Assembly (NCBI RefSeq): GCF_016756745.1
Contig: NZ_JAESIH010000059.1
Coordinates: forward strand, 66,149 to 130,148
Length of the DNA: 64,000 nucleotides
Direction of reading: 5' to 3'
Source of the DNA: Aminivibrio sp.
GTDB lineage: Bacteria; Synergistota; Synergistia; Synergistales; Aminobacteriaceae
The translations under genes and the position numbers were made by a program. Shown in pieces: positions 8,532-16,846 of this stretch (the stretch's first letter is position 1; every line of letters begins with the position of its first letter). The notes under the pieces were generated by a model. That model made no database searches. It was not told where the DNA came from and saw only the letters and a list, made by a program, of their open reading frames with translations.

Positions 8532-9251
8532 GTGGCCAAGAACGCGAAACCAATGTTTCAGTCCGTGTCGGACCAGGTCTTCTTTTACCTCAAGGAGAAG
8601 ATAATCAACAACGAACTTGTTCCGGGCAGCGTCCTCTCCATCGATAGGCTCTCCTCCGAGTTCGGCATAAGCAACACCCCGGTGCGGGAAGCCGTCGTCA
8701 GGCTGGAGAGCCTCGACCTTGTTACGGTGAACAGGAACAGGAACATCACCGTAAGCGCCATGAGCAGGGATAAAATACTCGACATACTGGAAATGAGGCG
8801 CCTTCTCGAAACCTACGGATCCAGGACGGCCGCACTGAACATCACCGACGGCGAGATCGAATCTCTTGAAAAAGTGCTGGACGGCGTCCTGGCAAATCCC
8901 GCCGATTTCGAGCGGTATAAGCGTTCGGACCTGGAGCTTCACGACGCCATCACCAGGCACATACAAAACCGGGAAATACAGGCCTCGCTCAAAAACCTCA
9001 GCGTCTCCTCCCTGAGGATTCGCTACTATGCCAGGTACTACGGCGAGGAAAATCCCAACCTGGAGGACTCCGTAGTGAAGATCACGGCGGAGCATCGCGT
9101 CATCCTGGCTGCCCTGAAAAGCCATGACCCCGACAGGGCGGAACAGGCGGTCATGACCCACCTGCTGAACGCCGAGGAACGGACACTCAGAGCCCTCGAC
9201 AGACTTGAAAACGCAACAGCCCGGGGAAAGCAGGAAGAATCGGCCGGCTGA
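8532..9251 (+). CDS. GntR family transcriptional regulator, FCD (FadR-type) domain
   Basis: A 239-residue regulator. The N-terminal winged helix-turn-helix has LSIDRLSSEFGISNTPVREAVVRLE (residues about 38-62). A C-terminal all-helical FCD ligand domain follows, with metal-ligand-like residues in the D-LHDAITRH and AEHRVIL segments. FCD regulators bind small organic acids. The GTG start has only a distant AAAGGA upstream, so the start is moderately certain. It follows the truncated tct locus on the same strand and may have regulated it (inference). Confidence 0.88.
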   Translation: MAKNAKPMFQSVSDQVFFYLKEKIINNELVPGSVLSIDRLSSEFGISNTPVREAVVRLESLDLVTVNRNRNITVSAMSRDKILDILEMRRLLETYGSRTAALNITDGEIESLEKVLDGVLANPADFERYKRSDLELHDAITRHIQNREIQASLKNLSVSSLRIRYYARYYGEENPNLEDSVVKITAEHRVILAALKSHDPDRAEQAVMTHLLNAEERTLRALDRLENATARGKQEESAG

Positions 9252-9376
9252 GAAGCCCTGATACCTCCCCTCCTCCCGACTTCTGGACGTTCTTTCCCCA
9301 AGGCGTCGCTTTTTTCTTTCCCGGTCCGGCAGTTCATTCCTCTCGTCCTGACATAAGCCGCCGATTTACCCCCCCG

Positions 9377-9724
9377 TCATGGGGCAGGGACCCTCCCGGC
9401 CAGCCGGAACGCAGCGCCGGCGGCCAGGATGAAAAGAAGAAGGAAAGGCCAGTACCGGGAGGGAATACCGTTCCCGACAAAAGTCTCTTTCCATCCTGAC
9501 CCGACCGCATCGCCCCTTGACCATGCCCTCGCGGCAAGCAGCGAAAGAGTTCCCAGGACGATAACGGAGAAAGCGAGCAGGTACAAGGACCATCCGGAGA
9601 ACAGCAGCCCCTCGCCGGGTACCTTCAGGGAGGAGAGAAAAAGGGAATCCCTGTAGAGCAGGGCCCCGGCGGACCAGTACAGGAGAATGGACAGAATCAG
9701 GTTGACGATAATTTTTTTGTTCAT
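9377..9724 (-). CDS. Hypothetical small membrane protein
   Basis: A 115-residue protein with about three predicted helices (residues 4-21, 43-64 and 93-112) and no family I recognise. The ATG at 9724 is supported by a GGAGGT site 7 nt upstream and by a TATAAT-like -10 at 9743-9748 on the same strand. The longer open frame starting at 9772 reads through that promoter and is rejected. It is transcribed divergently from the alkaline phosphatase gene. Confidence 0.6.
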   Translation of the reverse strand: MNKKIIVNLILSILLYWSAGALLYRDSLFLSSLKVPGEGLLFSGWSLYLLAFSVIVLGTLSLLAARAWSRGDAVGSGWKETFVGNGIPSRYWPFLLLFILAAGAAFRLAGRVPAP

Positions 9725-9742
9725 ACCGGCACCTCCGAAGAC

Positions 9743-9748
9743 ATTATA
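9743..9748 (-). promoter_or_regulatory. -10 element for the small membrane protein
   Basis: TATAAT on the minus strand, about 19 nt upstream of the start at 9724. A poor -35 (TTGTCC, 9767-9772) lies 18 nt upstream. Confidence 0.45.
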
Positions 9749-9819
9749 CCGGCGGATCCGCTCACGGGACAACGGTTCGAGGCACCGGCCGGGAAGGAGA
9801 AAAAGAATGCGGAGTCGGG

Positions 9820-9825
9820 TATAAT
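9820..9825 (+). promoter_or_regulatory. -10 element for the alkaline phosphatase gene
   Basis: A perfect TATAAT, 36 nt upstream of the phosphatase ATG. No convincing -35 is visible at the expected distance, so an activator may be needed (inference). Confidence 0.45.
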
Positions 9826-9861
9826 AGTCACGCTACGCCTCCATGGCCTTCCTGAGAGGGG

Positions 9862-11280
9862 ATGACCGTCCTGAATATCGCACGCCTGTTCCGGCGTTTC
9901 CTCGCAAACACCGTTTTTCCGTCCATGATCGCGTTTTTCTTCGCCGTCGGGGCCTCTGGTGCCGACGGCACGGAGAGCGCAAAGTACATTTTTCTTTTCA
10001 TCGGCGACGGCATGGGAGAGGCCCAGGTTCAGGCTGCGGAACTGTTCGGTCTCGGCTCCGGCGCCGGAAAAATATCCTTCAGCTCCCTGCCCGTCCGGGG
10101 AAAACTGTCCACGGCTGCGGCAAACGGTGCCGTGACGGATTCGGCGGCGGCGGGCACGGCCCTCGCCTCCGGCTACAGGACGAACAACGGCATCCTCAAC
10201 ATGGACCCGTCCCGGACGAAACGGTTTATAACCGTGGCCATGCTTGCCCAAAACAAGGGTATGAAGGTCGGTATCGTGACCTCATCCTTCCTGAACGACG
10301 CCACGCCGGCGGCCTTCTATGCCTCCAGCCCCTCCAGAACAGACTATTACGAAATCGGCAAACAACTCATCACCAGCGGCTTTGACTACTTTGCCGGCGG
10401 AGGGGTCACCCGGCGCAGGGGGCGCAGCGGAGATCTCAGGGATATTTACGAGCTCGCCCGGGAGAAAGGATACCGGGTGCTCCGGACACGGGAGGAACTG
10501 GAGGCAGCGAAGCCAGGCGCCGGGATCATTGCGCCCGGCGCGGCGGGAGCCCTGCCCTACGAGATGGACCGCCCGAAGGAGGATCTTTCCCTGGCGGACT
10601 TCACCAGGAAAGGTATCGAGCTGCTCGACAACCAGAAGGGCTTTTTTCTTCTTGTCGAGGGGGGAACCATCGACTGGGCCTGCCACCGGAACGACGCCGC
10701 CGCCCTGGTTCACGACATGTACGCCTTCGACGCCGCCGTCAGGGAGGCCCTCGCCTTCGCCGGGAAACGCCCGGAGGAGACTCTTATCGTCGTCCTTGCC
10801 GACCACGAGACCGGCGGCATGGTAATAGACGGCCGGAAGGCCGCTGAAAACATATTCGCCGTGCTCTCGGCCCAGAAAGAATCCTCCGAGTCCTTCGACG
10901 GGAAGATTGCCGCGTTCCGAAAAGGCAGCCGCCGGACCTTTGAAAACCTTCTGCCGCAGATCACAGAAACCTTCGGCCTCCATACCCTTTCCGATGTCGA
11001 GCGTGAGGAGCTTCGGGCAGCCTTTGCCCGAAGCATGAAGCCGAAAGGCCGGCGAAAAAGGGACAGGGAGTCCCTGCGCCGCTACGGTCCCTACGAACCC
11101 CTCTCAGTGACGGCCACCCGCATTCTCGGGAGGAGGGCGGGCATCGCCTGGTCGTCCTTCGGCCATTCGGGAGCCGGTGTCCCCGTCTTCGCCCAGGGAG
11201 CGGGCTCGGCCTACTTCGCCGGAGAGTACGACAACACGGATATCGCCCGGAATCTCATGGACCTCATTTCGTCCAGGTAG
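9862..11280 (+). CDS. Alkaline phosphatase
   Basis: A 472-residue secreted or membrane-anchored phosphatase of the PhoA superfamily. A basic N-terminus and hydrophobic segment (residues about 16-33) act as export signal. The metal site starts at FIGDGMG (Asp about 49). The nucleophile is the Ser in TDSAAAGTA (about residue 94). Later metal ligands include WACHRND, ADHETGG and the FGHSGAGVP region. It hydrolyses phosphomonoesters outside the cytoplasm. The C-terminal part contains an unusually basic linker (KPKGRRKRDRES, about residue 393). It stands alone between a small membrane protein and kynureninase. Confidence 0.88.
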   Translation: MTVLNIARLFRRFLANTVFPSMIAFFFAVGASGADGTESAKYIFLFIGDGMGEAQVQAAELFGLGSGAGKISFSSLPVRGKLSTAAANGAVTDSAAAGTALASGYRTNNGILNMDPSRTKRFITVAMLAQNKGMKVGIVTSSFLNDATPAAFYASSPSRTDYYEIGKQLITSGFDYFAGGGVTRRRGRSGDLRDIYELAREKGYRVLRTREELEAAKPGAGIIAPGAAGALPYEMDRPKEDLSLADFTRKGIELLDNQKGFFLLVEGGTIDWACHRNDAAALVHDMYAFDAAVREALAFAGKRPEETLIVVLADHETGGMVIDGRKAAENIFAVLSAQKESSESFDGKIAAFRKGSRRTFENLLPQITETFGLHTLSDVEREELRAAFARSMKPKGRRKRDRESLRRYGPYEPLSVTATRILGRRAGIAWSSFGHSGAGVPVFAQGAGSAYFAGEYDNTDIARNLMDLISSR

Positions 11281-11387
11281 CGGAAAGCCGGGATTTCTCT
11301 GCGGCACACTCCCGGGAGAACTGCTCCTGTTTCCGGGGCAATGTGCTATTCTGGAAAATACGATTTGAAAGAAAGGATGGCGGACTT

Positions 11388-12677
11388 ATGGACGAATTAT
11401 TCGCGGCATACCGGTCAAAGGCCGGTGAGATGGACAGGTGGGATTCCCTGAAATCCTTCCGGGAGCTTTTCCACATTCCTCCGGGAACGGTCTTCATGGA
11501 CGGTAACTCCCTGGGCCTGCCCCCAAAGGCCGCCGGGGACGCCCTAGCGAAAACCTTCGGCGAATGGCGGGACCTTGCCGTAGGCGGCTGGCTCGAGGCA
11601 ACCCCTCCCTGGTTCTATCTGGCGGAGGAAGCAGGGCGGAAGATGGCTCCCCTCATGGGCGCCTCCCCCGACGAAGTGGTCATGTCCGGCTCCACCACCG
11701 TGAACCTCCACGCCTTGGTGAGCACCTTCTACCAGCCCTCGGGAACACGGACAAAGATCGTGGCTGACGAGCTGAACTTCCCTTCGGATATTTACGCCCT
11801 GGCAAGCCAGGTGAGGCTGAAGGGCCTCGACCCGAAGGAACATCTCGTCTTGGTGCGCTCCAGGGACGGACGCACCCTCGACGAGGACGACATCATCGCC
11901 GCCTTCGACGACCGGACGGCCCTGGCCCTCCTGCCCGGGGTGCTCTACAGAAGCGGCCAGCTCCTGGACATGGAGCGGCTCGTGAAGGAAGCCCACAATC
12001 GGGGCATTCTCATCGGCTTCGACTGTGCCCATTCCGCCGGAGCGGTCCCCCACCGGCTTTCCGACTGGGATGCCGATTTCGCCTTCTGGTGCAGCTACAA
12101 ATACCTGAACGGAGGTCCAGGAAGCCCTGCGTTCCTGTACATCAACAGGAAGCATTTCGACCGCGAGCCGGGCCTCGCCGGCTGGTTCGGCTTCGACAAG
12201 AGCCGCCAGTTCGACATGGACCTGGAGTTCAGCCATTCCCGCTCCGCCGGAGGATGGCAGATCGGCACGCCCCCCGTGCTTTCCGCCTCCACTTTGCTGC
12301 CGTCCCTGGACATATTCTCCAGGGCGGGAATGGAACGCCTTCGGCATAAGTCCCTGGCCCTCACCGGCTTTCTCGTTGAAATTCTCGACACGGCTTTCTC
12401 TTCCGCCTCTTGCGGCTATTCCGTGGGCACCCCGAGAGAGGAGCACCGCCGGGGCGGTCATCTGGCCGTGGAGCACCCGGAAGCATGGAGGATCTGCCAG
12501 GCCCTGAAAAAAAGAAAGATCATCCCGGATTTTCGCCCCCCCAGGATCATCCGACTTGCCCCCGCCCCTCTCTACAGTTCCTTCGCGGACGTCCTCGCCG
12601 TTGCGGAAGCCCTGAAAGAGATCGTGGACAGCCGGGAGTACGAGAACTTCTCTCCCGAAAGGGACGCGGTCTCCTAG
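11388..12677 (+). CDS. kynU: Kynureninase
   Basis: A 429-residue fold-type I PLP enzyme. The family signatures are MDGNSLGLPPKAA near the N-terminus, the phosphate-site STTVNLH, FDCAHSAGAVPH with the PLP-binding Asp, and the Schiff-base Lys in CSYKYLNGGPG (about residue 238). GGWQIGTPPVLSAS is also conserved. Kynureninase cleaves L-kynurenine to anthranilate and alanine in tryptophan degradation. The ATG at 11388 (MDELFAAY) is preceded by AAAGGATGG; an in-frame ATG at 11343 would add 15 unlikely residues. No other kynurenine-pathway gene is in the window, so it may be scavenging (inference). Confidence 0.9.
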   Translation: MDELFAAYRSKAGEMDRWDSLKSFRELFHIPPGTVFMDGNSLGLPPKAAGDALAKTFGEWRDLAVGGWLEATPPWFYLAEEAGRKMAPLMGASPDEVVMSGSTTVNLHALVSTFYQPSGTRTKIVADELNFPSDIYALASQVRLKGLDPKEHLVLVRSRDGRTLDEDDIIAAFDDRTALALLPGVLYRSGQLLDMERLVKEAHNRGILIGFDCAHSAGAVPHRLSDWDADFAFWCSYKYLNGGPGSPAFLYINRKHFDREPGLAGWFGFDKSRQFDMDLEFSHSRSAGGWQIGTPPVLSASTLLPSLDIFSRAGMERLRHKSLALTGFLVEILDTAFSSASCGYSVGTPREEHRRGGHLAVEHPEAWRICQALKKRKIIPDFRPPRIIRLAPAPLYSSFADVLAVAEALKEIVDSREYENFSPERDAVS

Positions 12678-12735
12678 AAGAGCGTCTGGGAGGTCCCCGG
12701 AAGAGGATCCCGTTTTTTCAGGACCGGAGGCACAG

Positions 12736-12900
12736 CCTAAATCCGCAGGTTTTTCAGGCAGAGGGAGTGTCGCCGGGCACAGCGCCCGGGCCGAGAAACC
12801 GACACGGATGTCGGTTTCAGGTGCAGTTGTCAAGGACGACAATCTGCACCCCCCGCCCAAGCGAGCACTGGTGACACTCCCCGCTGCCTGCGGATTTAGG
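12736..12900 (-). repeat. Dispersed TIR-bounded repeat, copy A (165 bp)
   Basis: Bounded by CCTAAATCCGCA and its exact complement TGCGGATTTAGG. The interior matches copy F in the same orientation (opposite to copies G and H) but lacks the block with the GGTGAATTCGCCCTC segment. It therefore looks like an internally deleted form. It fills most of the 317-nt gap between kynU and the M20 gene; the rest holds only the M20 upstream region. Confidence 0.85.
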
Positions 12901-12994
12901 ACAGTAAACCGTCTGTACAAAATCTGCCCTGTGAACTACTATTGCACTGTGCAGCGTGTATTATCGGAAGATTGCAAAAGGAGGAGATCGGATA

Positions 12995-14197
12995 ATGGAT
13001 TTTCGGGCTGAAGCGAAGAAAATGCACCAGACCATCGTAAAGTGGAGAAGAGATCTGCACAGGATACCCGAGACAGGCGTGAACACCCCCCAGACGGAGG
13101 CCTACGTCTGCGCCGAGCTGGACAAAATGGGGATCCCCTACCGGAAGGGGCTCGGGGGACACGGCGTGGCTGCCCTCCTCGAAGGCAAACGCAAAAAGCC
13201 CGTTTTCGCCATCCGGGCCGACATGGACGGCCTGCCCATAAAGGAGGAGACCGGTCTTCCCTTCGCCTCGACCAACGGCTGCATGCACGCCTGCGGCCAC
13301 GACGCCCATGCCGCCATGGGGCTTGCTACGGCGAAGATCCTTCTCGAGGCGAAAAACGAACTCGAGGGCTCCGTTCTCTTCATCTTCCAGCCGGGCGAGG
13401 AAGGCTGCCCCGACGGCCCCGGAGGAGCGAAAAGAATGCTCGACGACGGCGCCTTCGACAATCCCGCCCCGGACGCCATGGCGGGATTTCATACAGGCTC
13501 CATCTGGAAGGACTTCGTCCCGGGAGAGATCGGCTACCGGCCGGGCGGCATCATGGCCTGCATGGACCGTTTCGAGATCCTCGTCAAGGGAGTAGGCTCC
13601 CACGGAGCCTACCCTCACGGCTCGGTGGACACTATCTCCATCGCCGGACAGATCATCACGGAGCTCCAGACCATCGTGAGCAGGGAAGTGGACCCCCTCG
13701 AGCCGACGGTAGTCAGCCTCGGCGAAATTCACGCCGGAACGGCCTTCAACATCATCCCGGGAGAATGCCGCATCTCAGGCACAGTGAGAGCCCTTAATCA
13801 GGCGACCCGGGAATTCCTGGCCCGCCGCATCGAGGAGGTCGCCTCGGGTGTCGCCTCGAGCATGCGGGGAAGCATCGAATTCAAATACGGATGGGAAGGC
13901 CCAGCCCCCGTGGTGAACGACCCCGTCATGACAGAAGAACTCAGGCTTGCCGCAGAGAAGATCGTGGGGGCCGAAAAGGTCAGGGAAATCTCCCGCCCAT
14001 CCATGGGAGGAGAGGACATCGCCTTCTTCCTGGAGAAAGCCCCGGGGACTTTCTTCTTTCTGCCCGGGTGCAACGAGGCAAAAGGGCAGACCTGGCCCCA
14101 CCATAACAGCAGGTTCGACATAGACGAGGACATCCTCTGGATCGGACCGGCCGTACTGGCCACCATGGCCTTCGACTGGCTGAAAAAACAGGCATGA
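12995..14197 (+). CDS. M20 family amidohydrolase/aminoacylase
   Basis: A 400-residue zinc hydrolase of the M20D (IAL/HipO-like) branch. The metal site appears as CMHACGHDAHAA, followed by the FQPGEEG Glu pair, the dimer/lid-domain GSHGAYPHGSVD segment and the last ligand region SMGGEDIAFF. Such enzymes remove acyl groups from amino acids or cleave aminoacyl conjugates. The ATG at 12995 has a strong AAAGGAGGAG site; the extra codons back to 12956 overlap repeat flank. An M42 peptidase gene follows 58 nt later, probably in one transcript. Confidence 0.9.
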   Translation: MDFRAEAKKMHQTIVKWRRDLHRIPETGVNTPQTEAYVCAELDKMGIPYRKGLGGHGVAALLEGKRKKPVFAIRADMDGLPIKEETGLPFASTNGCMHACGHDAHAAMGLATAKILLEAKNELEGSVLFIFQPGEEGCPDGPGGAKRMLDDGAFDNPAPDAMAGFHTGSIWKDFVPGEIGYRPGGIMACMDRFEILVKGVGSHGAYPHGSVDTISIAGQIITELQTIVSREVDPLEPTVVSLGEIHAGTAFNIIPGECRISGTVRALNQATREFLARRIEEVASGVASSMRGSIEFKYGWEGPAPVVNDPVMTEELRLAAEKIVGAEKVREISRPSMGGEDIAFFLEKAPGTFFFLPGCNEAKGQTWPHHNSRFDIDEDILWIGPAVLATMAFDWLKKQA

Positions 14198-14202
14198 TCG
14201 CT

Positions 14203-14228
14203 GCGGGGAGCCCCTCGGGGGTCCCCGC
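14203..14228 (+). terminator. Intergenic hairpin between the M20 and M42 genes
   Basis: GCGGGGA pairs with TCCCCGC around an inner CCCC/GGGG stem. The following sequence is T/C-rich (TGTCTTTCTC) without a clean T-run. It may partly attenuate or process the two-gene transcript. Confidence 0.35.
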
Positions 14229-14255
14229 TGTCTTTCTCTGAAAGGAGAAAATTCC

Positions 14256-15347
14256 ATGCTGAAGGAGAGACTCAGGGGTTTGCTCAGGGAACTCACGGCC
14301 ATTCCCGGCGTGTCCGGCGAAGAGCAGAAAGTCATCGCCGCGATGGCGGACAAACTCCGCCCTCTGGCGGATGAGCTTTCGGTGGACAGGTGGGGAAACA
14401 TCGTGGCCGTGAGAAAAGGAGGCCTTCCTGGGCCGAAGGTGATGGTGGCGGCCCATGCAGATGAAATCGGCCTGTGCGTAAAGAACATCCTTCCGAACGG
14501 TTTCCTCCTCATAAGCCGCATCGGCGTGGTGAGCGACCTCCTTCTCCAGGGACGGAGAGTGAGGATCAACGGCACAATCCCCGGCATCCTGGGGATCAAG
14601 GCCGGTCACCTCATGAGCGCCGAGGAACGTACTAAGGTCAAACCCATGAACGAATGCTACATCGACGTCGGAGCCTTCTCCCGGGACGAAGTCCTGACCA
14701 TGGGCATCCGGGTAGGAGACCGCATCGCCTTCGAAGGAGACTTCATGGAGATGGCAAACCCTGACCTCATCTGCTCCAAAGCCGTCGATGACCGGGTAGG
14801 ATGCTCCATCCTCACCGCTCTTTTCGAGGAGCTGCGGGGAATATCCTTCCCCGGCACCCTGTGCGGCGTCGTCACCGTCCAGGAAGAGATAGGGCTCCGG
14901 GGAGCAGCCATGGTCAGCGGCAGGGTGGCTCCCGATTACGCCGTAGCTCTCGACACCATTCCAAGCGGGGACACCCCGGACGTGAGCTTTGACCGCCGGC
15001 TTCCTGTGAGACTCGGCGGCGGGCCTGCCGTCGCCCTTCTGGACGGCTACGACTCCGCCTTCATCGCCGACGTGGTCCATCCGAAAGTGCGGAAAATGCT
15101 CGAGGAAGCGGCGGAACGGGCCGGCATTCCCCTCCAGATGGTCACCCTCGGAGGGGAGGTTTATACCACCGATGCCGCGAACATCTCCCTTGAAGCCAAC
15201 GGCATTCCGGTAGGCCTTCTTCTGACGCCCCGGAGGTATTCTCACTCCCCCGTGGAGCTGGTGAACGTCAACGACGCCGTCAGTGCCGTCCTGGTACTGA
15301 CGGAGATGATCAGGGAAAACGGTTCCGTCTCCCTCGATTTTATCTGA
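14256..15347 (+). CDS. M42 family aminopeptidase (glutamyl aminopeptidase/endoglucanase family)
   Basis: A 363-residue M42 metallopeptidase. The co-catalytic zinc ligands are visible in AAHADEIG, KAVDDRVGC, VQEEIGLRGA (with the catalytic Glu pair) and ALDTIPSGDTPD. The final His lies in YSHSPVE. M42 enzymes form dodecameric cages that trim peptides from the N-terminus. The start has AAAGGAG 10 nt upstream. Beside an M20 deacylase it fits peptide and amino-acid scavenging. Confidence 0.9.
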   Translation: MLKERLRGLLRELTAIPGVSGEEQKVIAAMADKLRPLADELSVDRWGNIVAVRKGGLPGPKVMVAAHADEIGLCVKNILPNGFLLISRIGVVSDLLLQGRRVRINGTIPGILGIKAGHLMSAEERTKVKPMNECYIDVGAFSRDEVLTMGIRVGDRIAFEGDFMEMANPDLICSKAVDDRVGCSILTALFEELRGISFPGTLCGVVTVQEEIGLRGAAMVSGRVAPDYAVALDTIPSGDTPDVSFDRRLPVRLGGGPAVALLDGYDSAFIADVVHPKVRKMLEEAAERAGIPLQMVTLGGEVYTTDAANISLEANGIPVGLLLTPRRYSHSPVELVNVNDAVSAVLVLTEMIRENGSVSLDFI

Positions 15348-15397
15348 GTTCCCCGGCGAAAAACCGCCTGTGTGATATTGTGTCCACGATAACCAGG

Positions 15398-15514
15398 CCT
15401 AAATCCGCGCCCCCCGCAAAGAGCGCGGAGCGGGATCTCTTCGTCCCCGGAGAGGGCGAATTTACCGTATGCCCGGCGGATACTCCCTCTGCCTCAAAAG
15501 CCTGCGGATTTAGG
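15398..15514 (+). repeat. Dispersed TIR-bounded repeat, copy B (117 bp)
   Basis: Bounded by CCTAAATCCGCG and TGCGGATTTAGG. The interior (GCAAAGAGCGCGGAGCGGGATCT and following) matches the right half of copies G and H in the same orientation. The left half, with the GAAACCGACAT hairpin, is missing. Confidence 0.85.
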
Positions 15515-15532
15515 GTAATTTTACCTACTTTA

Positions 15533-15704
15533 CAAAGGGCTCTTTCGGTGATAGCATAATGAATACAGTATATTGGATATCGATATTGCGCGTTTTCTCT
15601 CTTTTTTCCCTGAAGAAAGAGAGTTTCAGCCCGGCTTTCGGGCAGAAGCATTCATTCCCTGAACATCGGGGCCGGTTTCCTCAGCCGGCCCCGCCTCCTT
15701 TTTT
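15533..15704 (+). ncRNA. Candidate small structured RNA (speculative)
   Basis: The gap between the M42 gene and nitrilase (15348-15798) has no convincing ORF. It does contain a TTTACA -35-like box with TAGCAT 17 nt downstream. Two hairpins follow: CTCTCTTT/AAAGAGAG and GCCCG/CGGGC. They are followed by a textbook Rho-independent terminator (CGGGGCCGG/CCGGCCCCG, 15667-15693, then a T-run near 15699-15704). A terminated transcript of about 140 nt with no gene in it suggests a small RNA. A short ORF from 15559 has no ribosome site and is not supported. Confidence 0.3.
15667..15704 (+). terminator. Rho-independent terminator
   Basis: A 9-bp GC stem (15667-15675 with 15685-15693) is followed by CCTCCTTTTTT. 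It would end plus-strand transcripts from the M42 operon or from the putative small RNA. Confidence 0.7.
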
Positions 15705-15798
15705 ACCCCGAGATCGGCGCATCCGTATAACCGTAATTCCCGCCTCGTTTATAACTGCCGCGTAAATCAAACTCGCAAAGCCTGTTGATACGAAGCAA

Positions 15799-16779
15799 TC
15801 AAATTGACCTAAATCCGCACCCCGGCGGGAAGGGGTCCCCGGAATAGTCGATTCCCCGCAGGGGCTCGCCGTTCACCAGGAGGGTGAACACGTCGGGCCG
15901 GGCGTAGTGGCCTGTGACATCGAAGTCGTAGCGGGCTTCCACCACCGCAGAGAGGACCAGATCGGCGCAGAGGATTTCCTCCCGGTCCCAGGAGGGCCCC
16001 GCAAGGTAGTTCCCGAGGGGGTCGATGATGGCGCTGCCGCCCCGGCACATGATGTCCGGCTGGGATTCGAGGTCCCCGTAGCACTGGAGATCCCTGGGGT
16101 ACATGTCCTTCGTGACGAACTGGTTGCAGGACAGGACGAAGCACCGCCCCTCGAGGGCGATGTGGCGCATGGAGCACTGCCACCCCTCCCGCTGGTCGGC
16201 CGTCGGGGCCAGGTAGATGGAGGGGTTCCGGCCGTAAATGGCGGCCCGGGCGAGGGGCATGTAGTTTTCCCAGCATATGAGGCCGCTCATGACGCCGTAG
16301 GGCGTGTTCACCGCCGCAAGGGTGCTGCCGTCCCCCTCACCCCAGATGAGCCGTTCACTTCCCGTGGGCTTGAGTTTCCTGTGTTTCGCGAGGAGGGAAC
16401 CGTCGGGGCCGAAATACAGCAGGGTGCAGAAGAGGGTCCCTCCGTCCCGTTCCATCACGCCGATGGAAAGATAGGCCCCGCTCTCCGCCGCCATTTTTCC
16501 GAGCTCTTCGGTCTCCGGGCCGGGTACGTCGATGGAGTTTTCGTAATACCGGGCCCAGTCTTTCCTTCCCCCCATGGAGCGGTTTCCCACCACCGAGCCG
16601 AAGGAGAGACCCCTCGGGTAGCAGGGGATAAAGGCCTCGGGGAAGAGGATGATCCTCGCCCCCTGCTCAGCCGCACCTTCCACGAGCTTCCTGATCCGTT
16701 CCATGGTTCCCCGCCTGTCCATGATCACCGGTGCGGCCTGGACCACTGCCGCCCGGACAATCCCACTCTTCAGACTCAT
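15799..16779 (-). CDS. Nitrilase (carbon-nitrogen hydrolase family)
   Basis: A 326-residue nitrilase. The catalytic triad is visible as Glu48 in LFPEAF, Lys135 in KHRKLKPTG and Cys169 in GLICWENYMP. HYARPDVFTLLVN near the end is typical of true nitrilases, which hydrolyse nitriles to acids plus ammonia. The ATG has GGAGGG 7 nt upstream. Unusually, the last residues (CGFRSI) are encoded by a solo end of the dispersed repeat, so the native C-terminus has been replaced or extended. A terminator separates it from fprA upstream. Confidence 0.88.
   Translation of the reverse strand: MSLKSGIVRAAVVQAAPVIMDRRGTMERIRKLVEGAAEQGARIILFPEAFIPCYPRGLSFGSVVGNRSMGGRKDWARYYENSIDVPGPETEELGKMAAESGAYLSIGVMERDGGTLFCTLLYFGPDGSLLAKHRKLKPTGSERLIWGEGDGSTLAAVNTPYGVMSGLICWENYMPLARAAIYGRNPSIYLAPTADQREGWQCSMRHIALEGRCFVLSCNQFVTKDMYPRDLQCYGDLESQPDIMCRGGSAIIDPLGNYLAGPSWDREEILCADLVLSAVVEARYDFDVTGHYARPDVFTLLVNGEPLRGIDYSGDPFPPGCGFRSI
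15808..15820. repeat. Solo repeat end (copy C)
   Basis: CCTAAATCCGCAC, identical to the terminal inverted repeat of the dispersed element, with no matching partner end nearby. It lies inside the 3' end of the nitrilase gene and supplies its last sense codons. Confidence 0.6.
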
Positions 16780-16804
16780 GTTGTTTCCCTCCCCGGGGAA
16801 AATA

Positions 16805-16834
16805 TAAAAAAGGGGAGAAGATTCACTTCTCCCC
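16805..16834 (-). terminator. Rho-independent terminator of fprA
   Basis: On the minus strand GGGGAGAAG pairs with CTTCTCCCC around a 5-nt loop, followed by TTTTTT (16806-16811). It starts 13 nt after the fprA stop. Confidence 0.85.
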
Positions 16835-16846
16835 CGCAGTACAATC

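Noticed and set aside
15559-15765. Small plus-strand ORF of 68 codons
   Set aside because: No ribosome site, atypical composition, and its 3' half crosses a strong terminator.
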